DNA of 40,079 bases from Conidiobolus incongruus B7586 (GCA_000697335.1 JNEM01014641.1:1-40079), one strand, 5' to 3'; counted from the first letter of the stretch, positions 10,538-23,226 are shown. Made by a program: numbers and translations. The notes: generated by a model not told the origin, from the sequence alone.

Positions 10538-11688
10538 TCAATTTTTTTTATTTGTTCAACCATTATAGCTGTATTTTTAATAATATTTACTGTATATAAC
10601 AGCTGAGGGACTGTGGGAAAAATGCAAACTACTTATATACTATTTTTTTAATTCTGATATCTTGATCAATTTCTTCATGTCGTTATCTCTAACAATTCTA
10701 CTACTATTTATGCTATTATGTATATAATTGAAATAAGACCAATTCATTTGCTTTTTTATCCCTCTAAGTTTATTTTTTTCACTACTGATTCAATTTTATA
10801 ATTCATACTTTTTTAATCATTTATTAATAAAATTCATATTAATTTTTTTCATTCATTGATTTATTTAATGTCTATTCATTTAAAACTAACCATTATTCAG
10901 GTTTTTTAAGTTTCTAATCAACTGTTATATATATATATATATATATATAACACTAATTTATTTGAAATTTAATGCATTATTTTTTTAATGTTTTAATTTA
11001 TTCAATCATATTAAATGGTATTGTGAACATTTCTTAATAATCAACCATATTGATTAATTTGTATCTATATTAATTAAATCAAAGAATGGGAAAGATTAGT
11101 ATAACAGTATATATTTATTTAGTTGCATATAATAGCTATTCTAATTTATAGAAGAGATCTTGCGAATATATATCATATTGATAATTTAAACAAAGTTAAA
11201 TGATCATCGCTTTAACCTAATACAAGTACAAAAATTTGTTAAATTTCAATTCTCCAATTTGATTGGCTAATAAAAGATGTAAATAGAGATAGAGTTAAAT
11301 AGTATCAAATGTTAGAATTACAGAATTCAAAACTGGAATCGAAACATAAATATATATATATATTTGTTTCAAATTATCATTTTTTTACATGAATGATATA
11401 GTTGAAGTGAGAGTTATAACATTTTAATATTCCTCTCAGTAATGAATAATTTTATTTATCATTATAGTTTCTATTTTTTCTTAATACCTAAGTTTTGAAA
11501 TATTTTCTAAACAAATTTTTAATATTATATAAACTGATATGATATACTATGGTATAAGGATTTTTATGCTAATCTAATTGTAATTCTCTTTACTCAATAT
11601 TTTTATTAGTACCATTGACATATACTAAAGGATAATCATTTAAACACATATTTCATATCATTCATATTAATAGCATTAATTGAAAGGG
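10538..11688. other. Intergenic, AT-rich, with TA microsatellite
   Basis: A 1.15-kb spacer between DCP1 and the receptor gene. Apart from the palindromic TA tract at 10923-10952 and shorter TA runs near 11350 I see nothing in it. Confidence 0.6.
10923..10952. repeat. Palindromic (TA)n tract
   Basis: A TA run bracketed by TGT and ACA makes a perfect 30-bp palindrome that could extrude as a cruciform. Confidence 0.85.
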
Positions 11689-12834
11689 ATGGAAGTTGAA
11701 CAGGGAAGATATCAAAAAGATGATAATAATGTAATTAATTTAATTAATTTATTGGGAATGATGTCTGCTGTGACTGTATTAATCAGTTTATTCGGCCTAA
11801 GGATCTATTTCCCAAAATTAACTGATCGAGTCTCTCTAAGACTACTCATAGCAATTGGTATTGCAGATGTAGTGATTCATTTACTGAATTTTTTGCTACC
11901 ACAAGCACAGGAGGATAACGATTGGTGTAAAGCATTAAGCTCTCTCATCATCTTCTTTGATAATCTTTATTGTTTAGCTAGCATTGGCATTGCTTTTAAT
12001 TTGCAATTAATCGTATTGCATCATGTTGAGCCGAATAAATGGGTAGAAATATATTACTGGATAGCTTTGATTGGTATATCAGCTTTTTCAACTGCACCTT
12101 TCATTGCTACGCAGAGTGTTGGCTACGATCCACAAACTGAATCATGTTTATTAAAAGACTCAGACTCACCTCATTCGGTAGCTTTAGTATGGTGTTTGAT
12201 AGGCAGTTTAAAAGTGTTTTCTCTAGTCTACTGCCCCATTATTTGCATTGTAATTTGGCAAAAGGTAGATAGGAATCCAAATCAATTGGATAAGATCAAC
12301 GATGAAATTTCTAAAATGACTGTTGAAGCCAAAAATCGAATCAGAAAACTAATTAAGAGGAGCTTATTATATCCAATCGCTCCGTTACTAACACAGCTGG
12401 GACCTTTGATTTATTTTATAGCTAAACATGCAGGATGGCTAGATAATCGACTTTCACTTTGGAAAGGTCTATCCATTGCTATTTCTGGTCTCGTCACTCT
12501 GATCTCGTTATGTCTAGATCCTACTTTTCAAAAAGCATGTGGAATTATTTATATCAAAATAGTCCAAGCAAATGGTAAAGGATTAAAATTATTCTTCTAA
12601 TCTTGACTAATAACATAGTGTTTAGATCAATTTAATGCACAAGTAGCAAGTATGGATGATCCAGATAAATTTCACTTGTTCCCCATGATCTCAACACCTA
12701 TCCTCGATATGATTGCAAACCAAAATTTGCCTTCCATCTCAGATGAAACTATCAAAACTAAAAAATCCAAAGCCCAATCCGAGCTTAGCCGAGAGGAAGA
12801 ATTAAAATTATTGGACGTTACAAAAAATTTCTAA
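11689..12834 (+). CDS. Seven-helix GPCR-like receptor
   Basis: Two exons, 11689-12574 and 12626-12834, joined by a 51-nt intron with GTAAAG donor, a GACTAAT branch-like sequence and a TTTAG acceptor; the product has 364 residues. The start is ATG at 11689, since the upstream TTG is not a plausible start. Seven hydrophobic helices lie near residues 16-38, 50-70, 80-110, 120-140, 164-190, 225-246 and 256-277. Cys80 at the start of helix 3 and Cys153 in the second outer loop could form the usual GPCR disulfide. The third inner loop (about 191-224) is basic. Exon 2 supplies a hydrophilic cytoplasmic tail with Ser/Thr and KTKKSKAQSE. The overall form fits fungal cAMP-receptor-like or secretin-like receptors, which are numerous in early-diverging fungi. 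The ligand and G-protein are unknown. Without splicing the frame would end at 12600. Confidence 0.8.
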
Positions 12835-13054
12835 TCCAAATTCAATTCATTGGAATTTTCATTTCATTACATGCTGAAAAATTATGATTCAATTATCAGA
12901 ATATCTAATGCATCAACTTATATTTCTAAAATATTAAAAATAATCATTTTATAAAATTTATACAAATATTGATTTTCAATAATTAAGCTAATTCATCAAA
13001 AACTAGCCATTTTTTCTCTATTTCAAAAAATATCACCATATATTAAATTGAAAA

Positions 13055-13450
13055 CTGTAATTGTGGGAGGAAATAGACTTTTAGAGCTTAAGCAGGAAAT
13101 TGCCAGTGGTAAACAACAGGTTACCACAGAATTATAGGAAATTCATGGGGTTCACCAAATCAGGTGCAAATTGCTTATTGTAAATTGGGTTCTTTGTGTA
13201 AAGTAATTATCTCACACTTGTCACAGCTTAACACTTTTGTGAAAGTTATAAGAAAAACTTAGAGACTGGATATTTTTGAAATGAAAATAAAAGAGATATG
13301 TTTATTAGTTCATTTATAATAATCTTATATTAGCTTTTATTGTTGATTTTTATAGATAAAAATGGCTAAGTGACAGAAAGGAATATAACCACCTGGTTCA
13401 AGAAACTGAGTATTTCCAATGTGACTTCTTGATTTAGTATGGTAATTGCA
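13055..13450. other. GC-richer non-coding block with hairpin
   Basis: About 400 bp with clearly more G and C than the flanks and no open frame. A hairpin is formed by GTGGTAAAC and GTTACCAC (13106-13127, one bulge), and a second weaker one by CACTTTTGTG near 13230. It does not match a spliceosomal snRNA, SRP RNA or tRNA that I can recognise. Candidates are an undescribed ncRNA or an old insertion. Confidence 0.3.
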
Positions 13451-13509
13451 ATATTTTGAGTGATTAACAAGATCATTTCCTATTAAAATCTACTTAAATT
13501 AATCTAAAA

Positions 13510-14940
13510 TTGACTTAGACTTTATTATTTTTAGTACAGAAATTAAATAATAGTAAAATTTTAAAATCAAAATTAAATAAAAAAGTTATAAGATTTATAA
13601 AAATTAATATATAATATAAAATTAATTATTTTCTTACTATTAATAACTCTTTGCTATATTTTTAAATAATCTTTTTATTAAAAAATGAAATTTCAAGTTT
13701 TATAGACTAATTTAATTATTTTATAGGAATTTTTTTTTATAATCATATTTTTTAATTATCAAAAATAATTATAATTATATAAGTTATAGTCTAATGAATA
13801 TATTAGATATAATAACCTTTTTAACTATATATTTATATAATATCTTTTATTAATTTAACTTTATATATTATATAGTTATTATATAAAATAATAAATTATT
13901 TTAATTTATAATAAAAATAATAATAAAAAATTGTTTGATTAAAAAAACTATATAAAACTTATTATTAATTAATTTACTTTTAAAAATGAAAATTAAAAAA
14001 CTATATACTATTATAATAATTAATATTTGTTTATTAAAATTAATTAAGAGGATTAGTTTAATTTAATATTTAATTTTATTTTTAAATAAAAAATTATATA
14101 AAGAAATTAAAATTTATCAATTATAAGGATTTATTATAAATACCTTTATCTTTAGCTATATTTTAATAAGTTTTTTTTAACTATAATTATTTAAATTTTT
14201 TTTAAATTTTTGTTAAATTATAAGGTATTAATTTTATATTTTAATTGATTAATTTAAGTTTAAACTTTGATATATAATTTACTTATATAACTTTTTAAAT
14301 AAAATAAATAAATATTTTTATTATATTTTTAATTTTTTAATAAATACAACATAACTATAGAATTTAATCTTTTAAATTTAAATAAATTTTAAATAGCCCC
14401 CATATTAATTTTACAATAAAAACTTAACAATAAAAGGTCATATTAAATAAAATATAATTTTTATATAATATTCATAAATCTCAATTGATCTTAAATAGTT
14501 AATGATTGGTTTTAATAATATTAAAATAAAAAACTTTTAATGATCACTATCTAATATAAATATAGTTAAATTCAACTTTAAATTTTTCAATCAATATATT
14601 TGAAAAATCAGAAATTGAAATATTTACTATTACTTTCTTTATAAACTAATAAATTTCTAAAATGATAATTAGCTGATAAACCTTTAAATTAAATAGCTAT
14701 GACAAAAGGTTAAATAAAAGAAAAGTGGAAACTAGCTAATTAATTACTAAGATTTATTTATCATAACTCACCACCAAAGGTTTTTTTTGTCATATATTAT
14801 AGTTTTGAGGCAAACTAATTTACAATATTAAAGACAAGAAACAAATAACTAAAATAATTTTTTAATAAATATATACTATATTATGAAAATGAATAATGGA
14901 AATAAATTGGAATTTTATCCATACTAATATTTTATATTGA
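13510..14940. repeat. CpG-free AT desert, probable relic of an inactivated repeat
   Basis: Over 1.4 kb consists almost wholly of A and T with few C or G and, by eye, no CpG, matching the state of the transposon block at 31.3-40 kb. I cannot identify an element family in it. Confidence 0.35.
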
Positions 14941-16019
14941 AATCAAACGATTCCTATTGGATAATGAATTTTATTTTCTTTTTTAGGCTTAAAAATCTGT
15001 GGTTGTTCTAAAATCAATAATTTCATCTGTATTTCTAAATTGAATTTATATTCTGGACAGTTCGATTAATTTAAAGTCTTTGCTTTTTTATTATATCTAT
15101 ATATTTAAGTTATCTAACTTCAATCATTGTCAATTAAATTATTATTTTATTCATTTAATTTTTGTAAATTATTATATCATATTTTACGTTATTTATATAT
15201 ATTACATTAATACGTTAAATCAATTAATAGAATATAATAGATGTTTCTCAAAATTATAAAAATAAAGATGTAGAAATTAAAATTATATTAAAAAATAACA
15301 AATTTCATGGAAATAGCTAATATAAAAATAAATATATATATATATTGCTTTTAGTTAACTAATAATAATCGTATTGATAACAAGATATTTATTCATAAAT
15401 TAAAATTAAAAACAAGCAATTTTTTCAAAACAATCTCATGTTAATATTATAAATTTATACAATATATTGATCAATTTATAATCTTAAAAAAAGCAATAAT
15501 ATCAAGAGTATAAAATATTGTTTGATATATTATTATAAGTTTCTCGGTAAATGGAATGCATTAGAAAAAAATAATGAAATTATAAGTAAATTTTATAATT
15601 TGAGTTGACTTTTTAAAACAAATACTTTCATTCTTCTTGAAAAGTGTAAACATTACAAAAGGTTTCTAACAGAGTTCAATAAATCACGATTTAAATTTGC
15701 TTGATAGAATAAGAATCCAAATTTTAAAGATATACAAATTATATATCATATTTCTCTCATTAAAAAAGTTGCCTATAAATATCAAAATTTTATTATTTAA
15801 GACCTAATTTGAATCGAAAAATATTCAAGTTTTGGAAAATGTATAATACATATATAGCTCCATTTGATGGATGAGATTTAATATTTTTGAAAACTTTAGC
15901 ACAATTTGATATATTGATTTTTGACAAATAGAGTATAGTCCCATAAGTACAATTTCAAAAATTGAGTGTATAATTAGTTCAATCGACAAAGTTAATAATA
16001 TTAAATAAATGTAAAGAAA

Positions 16020-17797
16020 ATGGTTAAAACACAAATTAGATTAACATCAGTGATTCGTAGTAAACAACAAGGATATGGACAATTTTTAGAAATTGAAGCG
16101 GCTATTCAATTATTGAGGAGAACATTATTAAATTGGGATTTTAAACAATCATTAAAATTAATATTAATTTTAAAGAGATCTTATTATAGAATTTCAACAA
16201 TTATATATCAAGTAAATTTGTTATTAAAATCTTGAATTTTTTAATTAATTATTTTTTTGTGTTTAGTTATGTATTGTATGTATTCGAAATTACAAAAAGA
16301 ATAATGAAAACGGATTTGATCCTTCATTTGAATTATTTTGTAAAAGTTTATTATCATCGTTATCATATATTGTAATTATTTTAATATTCAAATATAATAT
16401 AACATTAATATATTATTTATTTAGCCTAGAAAAATCGAGATAATGATAGAATTGATAGATTATTATGTCCAATTTAATAAATTTAAAAAAGCAGTTGAAT
16501 TAACCCAAGAGTAAATATTATATAGCATATGATTACTGATAATTTTATTTAATTGTGGTTGATTAGCTATATTCATACCAAAGGTTGGCGTGATAGCCCA
16601 CTATTCGTTTCTTTACGTGGTGTAATATTGTTTAATCATTGGCTAAATAGTGTGGAAATTTTACAAGATTTTGACTTGAAGGATAAAGTTTTACGTCCTC
16701 AAGAAGGTGATTTAAATAATATTAATTTTTATGTTATCAATGTAAAACAAAAACTTCCAGAAGGTAATGACTATACATCAATTGATCCTTATATAAGGCT
16801 GCTAATTGCTCAATTAATTTTTAGTAATTCCATCAAAACAGCTTCTAGTTGAGTCAATGAAATGCTTTGAAAAATCTTTCAAAATGAAAGATTACAAAAA
16901 CACTCAGTGGCTAGAGCAATATGTCAAGGTATTCATGATTTGCTTTAACCTATTTCATGTAATATTTAAACATATTTAGGTTTGCATAACTCTTGATTTG
17001 ACACGTACTTGTCATAAAGCTCTCAAAGATTTAACAACAAAAAATCCAAAGGATTTTATTGGATTGAGGTAATACTATTTTTAATTATTACTATGTTATA
17101 TTTATTTATTTATTTATTTATTCCCATTATTTTCTAGTTTGCTATATCAACTCGAATTAGGCTATTTTTTCGATAAAAAACGCTGGTTTATGCTAGGAAC
17201 CAATTTACTTGAGCTTAATCCTTTGCTTAGTGTTACACTTGTTTGGGAACCAGTTATGCTCCGCTATTTGAAATATATAAGTAACATTAATTAGCTCAAT
17301 ACTTTATCCATTTGCTAACAGTATATATTTCAACGTGTAGCTACATATCCAATTTCTACGCATTTATCAATACTGAATATTATAGCTAAAAGGATCGATA
17401 AAACTCCTACTGATAGTAAATTTTGGAAGTGGCTTGAAAAATCACTAATTCTTTGGAGGTAACTATCCATTTTTTAATAGGTTCAAATGATTAAATTTAT
17501 CCATATTAGAAATTTGAAAAATCTTGAGCAAAGTGATAAAAAACAATTTTCAGATATATTCTGTAATAGGATAACAATTTGGATGTATATGTATTATCCG
17601 CATTTAGTTCCATACATATTAACGCTAGCGAAATTTGACAATACGATTGCATCTCAATTTTATTATTTAGGTAAATAATTTATTTGATTATCTTATCAAT
17701 TTTATTAATTTTAACATTTCTCTTAGATATACAATTAGCGCAACTTCAAATCAATTGTACTACTGCATTATTTAATTTAATATCCGCTGATATTTGA
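16020..17797 (+). CDS. TAF1A (TAFI48)-like Pol I initiation factor subunit, candidate
   Basis: Ten exons: 16020-16211, 16267-16371, 16425-16510, 16567-16763, 16825-16928, 16980-17068, 17138-17280, 17341-17458, 17510-17670 and 17727-17797. All nine introns are GT-AG and 51-69 nt; the product is 421 residues. It is all-helical in look, with no signal peptide or membrane span. The order of features follows animal TAF1A: an N-terminal segment LLRRTLLNWDFKQSLKL, like FIQEALLKHQWQQA of the human protein, then WLEQYVKVC with a run like WDPFVKSYVEM, then STHLSILNIIAKR followed by KFWKWLEKSL. Length (human 450) and TPR-like helix pairs agree. TAF1A belongs to SL1/TIF-IB, which recruits RNA polymerase I to rDNA promoters. 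The match comes from memory of motif order only; another helical-repeat protein such as fungal Rrn11 is possible and may be the same family. Confidence 0.5.
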
Positions 17798-18475
17798 GTA
17801 TATCACATTAGTTTAAATTTTCTTATTGTTTTAAAAATTATTCATGTTAATTTATTAAATGAAAAACTCTAATTAATTTCTCTAACTTTTTTATAGATTC
17901 TTTTATTTTCCATTCAGAAATTACTTCATACTAAAATATTTATTAATTTGAGTTTTTTAAATTAAAATCTAAAATTTAAATCTTAGATATGACAATTATA
18001 TTTAGGAATTTTAAACTTGTGTTTGAATTGATATTGCTCAAAACTAATGAAAATTACTAATCAAGCTATATTTTTCAAATATAATAATATTAGTTGATTT
18101 CATTCATTCAATGACACAGTAGATCCAAAAATAATTTATAATGATTTTTGTAAAACTCAATGATTGGTGTATGCATTAATTTTATTTATAATGAATGATT
18201 ACTAGTTTAATTGGATCAATAATATTCATGTTTTTTATAAAAAATATGATATCATAATTAGCTTCGATATATTTGATAGGTATTTTTAAAAAAAAACTAA
18301 TAATATTCATCAAAGTATAATCCCATAATCTACTGACACCATATATTAAGATAAATATTTATACCTTTTTAGCCTTGACTATTAACAATAATTGATCAAT
18401 AAATCAATCATAATCACCCAATTATTAAATACCAATAATATAATTATTTTATTTAAATATTATTGTTGAATTAAT
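17798..18475. other. Intergenic, AT-rich
   Basis: Spacer between the TAF1A-like gene and FRS1 holding the FRS1 promoter. No gene or RNA seen. Confidence 0.6.
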
Positions 18476-20428
18476 ATGCCTACCGTTAACGTTGACAAAC
18501 AAGAACTTTACGAAATTCTTGGAAAGAATTATAGTAAATTTTTAATTACACATCATTTTAGTCTATACTAATATTATTTTTAGCCACTGATGAATTCCGT
18601 GAATTATGCTTCGAGTTCGGTATTGAATTAGAAGAAGATGTAACAATTACAGCTTATTCTCGAATTTCAATATTTTTAATTTAATTTATATAGACTACTC
18701 CTCAAGAAATGGCTGCCAAGGAGTTTGGTGCTGATAAGGCTCAAGGTTTATCTGATCGCCCAGTTCTAAAAATTGATATCCCTGCCAACAGGTAAATTTT
18801 TATAAATTTATTTAGTCTGTTTATTCTTAATTCAAATATGTAGATACGATCTTTTGTGCATTGAGGGTATTTCCCAAGCTTTGAATATTTTCCAAAACAA
18901 CGCTTCTCTTCCTCTTTTGAAGGTTGTAAAGCCTGCTTCTGGCTCTTTGGCTCAAATTAAAGTTCAACCTTCTACCAGCCAAATTAGACCTTTTGTCGTT
19001 GGTGCCATCCTTCGTAACATTACCTTTACCCAAAGCCGCTACGAATCCTTCATTGATCTTCAAGATAAGCTTCATAACAACATCTGTAGAAAGCGTACTC
19101 TTGTTGCTATCGGTACACATGACTTGGATACTATCGAAGGACCTTTTGAATATAATGCTCTCTCTCCTGAACAAATCAAATTTATTCCTTTGAACCAAAC
19201 ACAAGAAATGGATGGAAATCAATTAATGGAATTTTACGAAAAAGATCGTCATTTGGGTAAGTTCTTGCACATTATCCGTGACTCCCCTGTTTATCCTGTC
19301 ATCTTTGACAACCAGAAGAGAGTTTGCTCTCTTCCCCCCATCATCAACGGCGAGCACTCTAAAATCACATTGAACACTCGTAATGTTTTCATTGAATGTA
19401 CTGCTACCGATTTGACCAAAGCTAAAATTGTTTTGAATACAATGGTTGCCATGTTTGCCAAATACTGTGATGAGCCTTTCACTGTTGAACCTGTTGAAGT
19501 TGTCTATCCTGATGGTGCTACTCACGTCTATCCTGATGTCTCTTTACGCTCATTAACTGTCAAACCTGATTACATTAACGCTGCTGCTGGTATTAACATT
19601 ACCCCATCAGAAATGGTCGATTATTTGAAGCGTATGTCTTTATTAGCCGAAGTCGATCAAAATGGAGAAATTTTAGTTCAAGTTCCTCCCACTCGTAGTG
19701 ACATTTTACATGCCTGTGACGTTATGGAAGACGTTGCTATCGCTTATGGTTATAACAAAATTGCTAAAACCATGCCTGGTGCCAACACTGTTGGAGGGCC
19801 ATTGCCTATTAACAAGTTGTCTGACTTGGTTCGTCGTGAATTAGCTTTCGGAGGATGGACGGAAGTTTTGTCTTTGATCTTATGCTCTCATGATGAAAAC
19901 TACGCCTTCTTAAATAAGGAAGATCCTAAGAAAGAGGCCATCTTATTAGCCAATCCTAAGACTGTTGAATATCAAGTCGTTAGAACTTCATTACTTCCTG
20001 GTCTTCTTAAAACTATTCACTCTAATCGTAAGAGCGCTCTCCCCATCAAAGTTTTCGAAGTTTCAGATGTTGCATTCCAAGATTACACTCGTGAAAGAAA
20101 CTGCAGAAATGAACGCCATGTTGCTTTAGTTTACTGCAATAAGTCCAGTGGATTTGAATTGGTCCATGGTGAATTAAACCGCTTAATGGATATGCTTAGC
20201 ATTCCTCTTGTTTCATCCAATTCTGCTTCAGGATCCGGTTATTTCATTGAGCCTTCCGATCACCCAACTTACTTCCCTGGAAGATCGGCCAAAATTTTCT
20301 TGAGAACTAGTTCATCTGAAGTTATTGAAATTGGTCATTTTGGTATTCTCCATCCTCAAGTTTTGAAGAATTTTGAAATCACCTACGTTGCATCAGCTTT
20401 AGAATTCAATTTGGAGCCATTTTTATAA
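18476..20428 (+). CDS. FRS1: Phenylalanyl-tRNA synthetase beta subunit, cytosolic
   Basis: Four exons (18476-18533, 18584-18639, 18694-18791, 18844-20428) with introns of 50, 54 and 52 nt give 598 residues, against 595 in yeast Frs1. The N-terminus MPTVNVDKQELYEILGK, the FGIELEED segment and IDIPANRYDLLCIEG are hallmarks of the eukaryotic/archaeal beta subunit. A B3/B4 domain (editing of mischarged tRNA in this class) lies at about residues 110-270. A B5 domain runs from about 300 to 375 (YPDVSLRSL, VPPTRSDILH, YGYNKI). The C-terminal third is the catalytic-like domain. It works as an alpha2-beta2 enzyme with Frs2 charging tRNA-Phe. Codon use in exon 4 is visibly richer in C and G than in neighbours, as expected for a highly expressed gene. 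Confidence 0.97.
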
Positions 20429-20861
20429 GTTTAATTCAATTAATATTATTTAAACAAAATGATTATATGATATTAAAAATCTTTTCCTATATTCATTAAA
20501 TGATTGATTTTTTATTTTTTTAATGAATTGATTTTGATATCATCATCATTCTTGAGTCAATGAATGTGAGTGAGTGAATAATTGCAATATTTATGATTCA
20601 ATTTATAGCTATTTTATCATAATCATTATATATTTTATTTGTGATTCATTAAATCAAAATTATCCATATATTATAATACCAACTTACTGACTATTAAATG
20701 TGAAAATTCGAATTCAATTCCCATAATTATAAGTTCATAAAAATAATATGATTTTTAATAGTCTCAATATAAACTAATATTCATTATTAAATGCTTTACA
20801 GCAATATAATAATTAGTATATATTCTGAATATATATTGATGAAAATTTTAATTAAATCAAT
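20429..20861. other. Intergenic, AT-rich
   Basis: Spacer after FRS1; nothing recognisable. Confidence 0.6.
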
Positions 20862-23226
20862 ATGATACTACCTAAAGAAAATAGCACAGTTGGCACTATC
20901 ATCATATTAGATAAAGGAAGTCATCAAGCTTTTGAAGAGCATTTACTAATTGATAAGTACTGTTGCTAAACAAAATGATACCACTAATCAAGTTTATTTA
21001 ACTTTATCCCCCTATTCCAAATTGCAAAAAACTTCACTTGAATATTTTAGAATTACGAGTGAAATTACTTATCTAAGTTGGAGTAAAGTGAAGTAACATT
21101 TCCCTTAAATTGAATTTTAAATGTATTTATCATTTCTGTATCAACAATTAAACTAATTATTTTTTAGTTGGCACTGTTTCATGTTGGATGTCATAACTTC
21201 ATAACTTCACAAGATCTAAATTCTTATTCTCTAGTAATCATATTTATTTCATTTCTTTTGCTGATAAATTAAATTGTTTTCAAAGGCAAGTCAGATTATT
21301 TCATTGGGAAGGGTTGGAAAAACACGTTTGGACTTTCCTCAACCACTTTTATTCCACAATATTATTAGCCCGTTATTAGCCGATTTGATTCAAGAAAATG
21401 GAAAACCTTTAAAATCATCAAGAATCGTATACTTAAGGCGTGCATCGAAAAAACAAATAGACAGAACTCAAAGATTTAGAAATAGTCGGAGATACTAGGT
21501 AATTTGAAATATAGCGAATATTCAAACTACTTATAACACATATTAAGCTGATTTTTTAGTTCCCCAATATTTATATTAGATCTTACAGTCCTTTTAAAGC
21601 ATTATTTAATCAATTAAGAATTGGGTCGAATAAAAGTGTATTTAATTAAATAAGAGTGCATATTAATTTGATCAAGTTATGTTCAATAGGGTTACACCTA
21701 AATTGGAAATACAAGCTGTTTGTATTTATTGCCCATATAATAAAGAGTTCTTGGAGTATGGCTTTGGGGTAACAGAAACTACTTTTATGAGATATCTGAA
21801 TGCACCATCTCAAATTCAGCAATTAGCAATGTCTCATTGGGACCTTTACGGCATCAATCTTTTTGAGGAATCTAGTTCACCAACATCAGAAGTAGTTGAA
21901 AAATGATTAAAGATTGATAACAAATTGGAATCTAAAGATCTTACTGTGCTCCATAGATTTAATCATTGTAAAGTATTGAATGCACCATATCTTACTCACC
22001 AAGTGCATTGATCAGATCCTAAATAGTTTAAATCGAGATCTATTAATATGCATTTAGGATTAAATCGCAACTTTGATCCCAATTTGCCTTTAACACAGTG
22101 TATTCATAGAATTTACTATAGAGACTTAGATGAAGCTTATGGTCACGATGTATTGAAACAACTAATTGATTATACTCAACCTTTTTATTTGTTGCAAGAT
22201 GAAGCTTCATATAATGATGAAGATATATTCATGCATCAATATATGGTCAAAAAATGGTGACTACCTTACAATCCACTGCCTATTACAGATCTTTCAAGAT
22301 AAACGGTCGGATTCACCTGTTACTGAAATTGCTGCCACAGAATCTGAATTCATCGGATGGGACATATTCAAACGAGATTTCATTCAATGTTCAATGCCCA
22401 ATACCAACAATATGTTAGATTTGCTAGAATTTGCTGAGAATCTTAACGATCCTGATAAGAAATCTTTTCTTGTTTCAGCTCTTGTTCCTCAAAATCAGCC
22501 TATTGAAATGGAATCTCAAATCACCTCAAAGCTCCCTTTAATTACAACTTTTGTCAATAATTACATCCGGTGGGAAATGAATTTAATCTTTGAATAAGAT
22601 GATACATCAGATTAAATTCGATTTATTCAGCAAAATAGATCTCTTCATCAGATAAAATTGAATTTACTCCCTCCTAGAGAATTCACTACGTCTGAAACTG
22701 ACGTTACTGTGGATCAGTTTTATAAATATTTTATTGGACTTTCCAAGGTTACAAGCTATGATCCAGATCATCCTGACAAAATTGAACCACCTTTATTCCT
22801 CTTTATGAGAATGCCATACCTACTCCAAAGACTCTATAATAGCTTTCCCACTGTCATCACTTAATTCCACCCATGGTTTCTACCTTACTTAGCATATTAC
22901 ACAGTCTTTCTGGTTTATTTCTACAGCTTGGCGCTTTACTTCCCTATCAAGTGGATCAAATTCGAAATAACTCTCATCCAAATCCTGCAAGCATGAAACA
23001 GAATTTTTCTCAAAGTTTAATGTTAAATTGGAATCCGGTGCCGATTAAAGTACCAACCGATGCCATTACTCTATTTCGCCTTCATTATCATCAATTGCAA
23101 AGAGAGTGTCCTAGTTTATTATTCGCTTCAGGGCCGTGTCCTTTAAGTATTCAAAATCAACATGGATCGTTTGATGGCTTGGAATGGCTGAAAATTCTTA
23201 TGAGTATATCTCCTACAGTGGATTAA
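20862..23226 (+). pseudogene. Decayed multi-exon host gene, family not recognised
   Basis: Protein-like sequence runs through most of this interval on the plus strand but cannot be read as one gene. Coding-like parts begin at ATG 20862 (MILPKENSTVGT). A second part from about 20955 includes LALFHVGCHN after an intron at about 21091-21168. A further part (SLGRVGKTRLDFPQPLLF) follows an intron at about 21233-21284. Then come 21679-22258 (YCPYNKEFLEYGFGVTE, HWDLYGINLF), 22259-22864 (EFIGWDIFKRDF, YDPDHPDKIEPPLF) and 22873-23226 (HYHQLQRECPSLLF, FDGLEWLKIL). In-frame stops lie at 21904, 22009, 22024, 22595, 22613 and 22862, and the frame switches near 20955, between 21490 and 21680, near 22255 and near 22875. 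No introns of usual length remove the stops. Text between the stops stays coding-like, so decay looks recent. Poor sequence quality is the alternative. I do not know the protein family. Confidence 0.6.

Larger units (their letters stand above)
12835..16019. other. Long intergenic region: unexplained GC-richer block and CpG-free desert
   Basis: This 3.2-kb gap has three parts. 13050-13450 is GC-richer than its surroundings with short inverted repeats. 13510-14940 is extremely AT-rich and I find no CpG in it. 14940-16019 is ordinary AT-rich spacer with some CpG, leading into the TAF1A-like gene. No exon is supported. Confidence 0.55.

Noticed and set aside
12575-12600. Receptor C-terminus ending at the stop at 12598-12600
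   Set aside because: The stop lies in a 51-nt GT-AG intron, and splicing joins the receptor in frame to 12626-12834.
13060-13130. GGGAGGAAAT and ACAGAA words recalling RNase P RNA conserved regions
   Set aside because: They are only about 60 nt apart and the rest of the RNase P core is missing.
15825-16034. Minus-strand open frame of 69 codons upstream of the TAF1A-like gene
   Set aside because: Low-complexity hydrophobic product in AT-rich DNA with no supporting feature.
16764-16852. Continuation of the exon-4 frame of the TAF1A-like gene to a stop at 16852
   Set aside because: A 61-nt intron (16764-16824) with a good branch-like GCTAAT restores a coding frame that continues for hundreds of codons.
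19223-19525. Minus-strand open frames inside FRS1
   Set aside because: Antisense shadows of a strongly conserved gene.
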